A stretch of 64,000 nucleotides of DNA from Siculibacillus lacustris (GTDB lineage Bacteria > Pseudomonadota > Alphaproteobacteria > Rhizobiales > Ancalomicrobiaceae): assembly GCF_004328075.1 (NCBI RefSeq), contig NZ_SJFN01000020.1, forward strand, positions 26,819-90,818. Direction: 5' to 3'. Position 1 is the first letter of the stretch. The number at the start of each line of letters is the position of its first letter. Below, piece after piece: positions 63,567 through 64,000 of this stretch. Below the pieces are notes generated by a model. The model was not told the DNA's origin. It searched no databases and saw only the letters and a list, made by a program, of their open reading frames with translations. Position numbers and translations under genes: made by a program.

Positions 63567-64000
63567 ATGCCGTTTCCGATCCCGCAGCAAGTGCTTCTTC
63601 CCAACACCTACGCCTACGAATCGGCGCCGATGGTCAAGGTCACCGGTTTCCGCGAGTACGACGCGCGCTGGCTGTTCGGAAGCGAGATCAACCTGATGGG
63701 CATTCAGGCCCTGGGCATGGGGATCGGCACGCTGCTCGGCGAACGCGGGGTCAAGCGCGAGATCGCCGTCGGCCACGATTTCCGCAGCTATTCGGCGTCG
63801 ATCAAGCTGGCACTGGTCACCGGCCTGATGGCCGCGGGCTGCAAGGTGCACGACATCGGCCTCGCCATCACCCCGATGGCCTATTTCGCCCAGTTCGAAC
63901 TCGACGTGCCCGCGGTCGCCATGGTCACCGCCTCGCACAACGAGAACGGTTGGACCGGCGTCAAGATGGGCTGCGATCGGCCGCTGACCTTCGGCCCCGA
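63567..64000 (+). CDS. Phosphomannomutase/phosphoglucomutase, N-terminal part (3' end outside window)
   Basis: The frame is open to the right edge, giving about 144 residues. They contain VTGFREYDARWLFGSEINLMG, the conserved GHDFRSYSASIKLALVTGL, GCKVHDIGLAITPMAYFAQ and the phosphoserine loop TASHNENGWTGVKMG, whose Ser carries the phosphate in the alpha-D-phosphohexomutase superfamily. It interconverts mannose- or glucose-6-phosphate and 1-phosphate and would feed manC and the UDP-glucose pathway. ATG at 63567 is chosen because GAGG lies nine bases upstream; ATG at 63552 is in frame but has no such site. Confidence 0.92.
   Translation, partial: MPFPIPQQVLLPNTYAYESAPMVKVTGFREYDARWLFGSEINLMGIQALGMGIGTLLGERGVKREIAVGHDFRSYSASIKLALVTGLMAAGCKVHDIGLAITPMAYFAQFELDVPAVAMVTASHNENGWTGVKMGCDRPLTFGP

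Overview
The window is a continuous stretch of very GC-rich chromosome (about 70% G+C by eye) with strong third-position GC bias. That bias opens long antisense frames opposite almost every gene. Gene content and order point to an alphaproteobacterium of the order Hyphomicrobiales (Rhizobiales): infB-rbfA-truB-rpsO-pnp, infC with an ATT start followed by rpmI-rplT-pheS-pheT, a cytochrome c-kdsB-prephenate dehydratase trio, a MbfA-type membrane ferritin, and a yej ABC operon with two binding proteins. The genus cannot be fixed from the sequence. No rRNA, tRNA, CRISPR array, prophage or insertion sequence was found. Both ends cut genes: infB on the left, a phosphohexomutase on the right.

Region by region. 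1-7.7 kb: translation and RNA-decay genes, with a YcxB-like membrane protein between infB and rbfA and an inverted mtgA between truB and rpsO. 7.7-10.9 kb: a transglutaminase-like protein, an SDR-type protein, a DUF1330 protein and a fumarylacetoacetase-family hydrolase. 10.9-20.7 kb (minus strand): polA, pheT, a DUF559 nuclease-like gene, pheS, rplT, rpmI, a glycolipid-binding-like protein and infC. 21-30.1 kb: an alpha/beta hydrolase and the yejA-yejA-yejB-yejE-yejF operon, with a PIN-domain toxin-antitoxin pair set between yejE and yejF. 30.3-43.3 kb: mixed housekeeping genes (cytochrome c, kdsB, pheA, an aminotransferase, moeB-like, cysK, dut, mbfA) plus a TRAP binding protein and small regulators. 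43.3-47.7 kb: a sigma-54 activator divergent from an aldehyde dehydrogenase and a DUF779 gene, with a sigma-54 promoter and two upstream palindromes visible between them. 47.8-56.3 kb: a BigR/SqrR-like regulator, then carbohydrate genes (GH10, GH3, GH13) around an SbmA/BacA-type ABC protein whose ATPase motifs are degenerate. 56.3-64 kb: sugar-nucleotide and polysaccharide genes (manC, galE, a GINT1-like protein, ugd, a BTLCP protease, a phosphohexomutase). Base composition falls between about 59 and 63.5 kb.

The most unusual feature is a dispersed element of about 160-180 bp. It consists of two inverted copies of an arm of about 35 nt, each arm being itself a hairpin, around a variable core. 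It occurs three times: between rbfA and truB, inside polA where it is translated in frame as an interdomain linker, and inside the 3' end of the DUF559 gene. It looks like a REPIN/BIME-type mobile repeat. Other points worth following up are the toxin-antitoxin pair nested in the yej operon, the degenerate BacA-like ATPase, and the matched activator/UAS/-24-12 promoter set at the aldehyde dehydrogenase. I did not find a clearly new multigene system.
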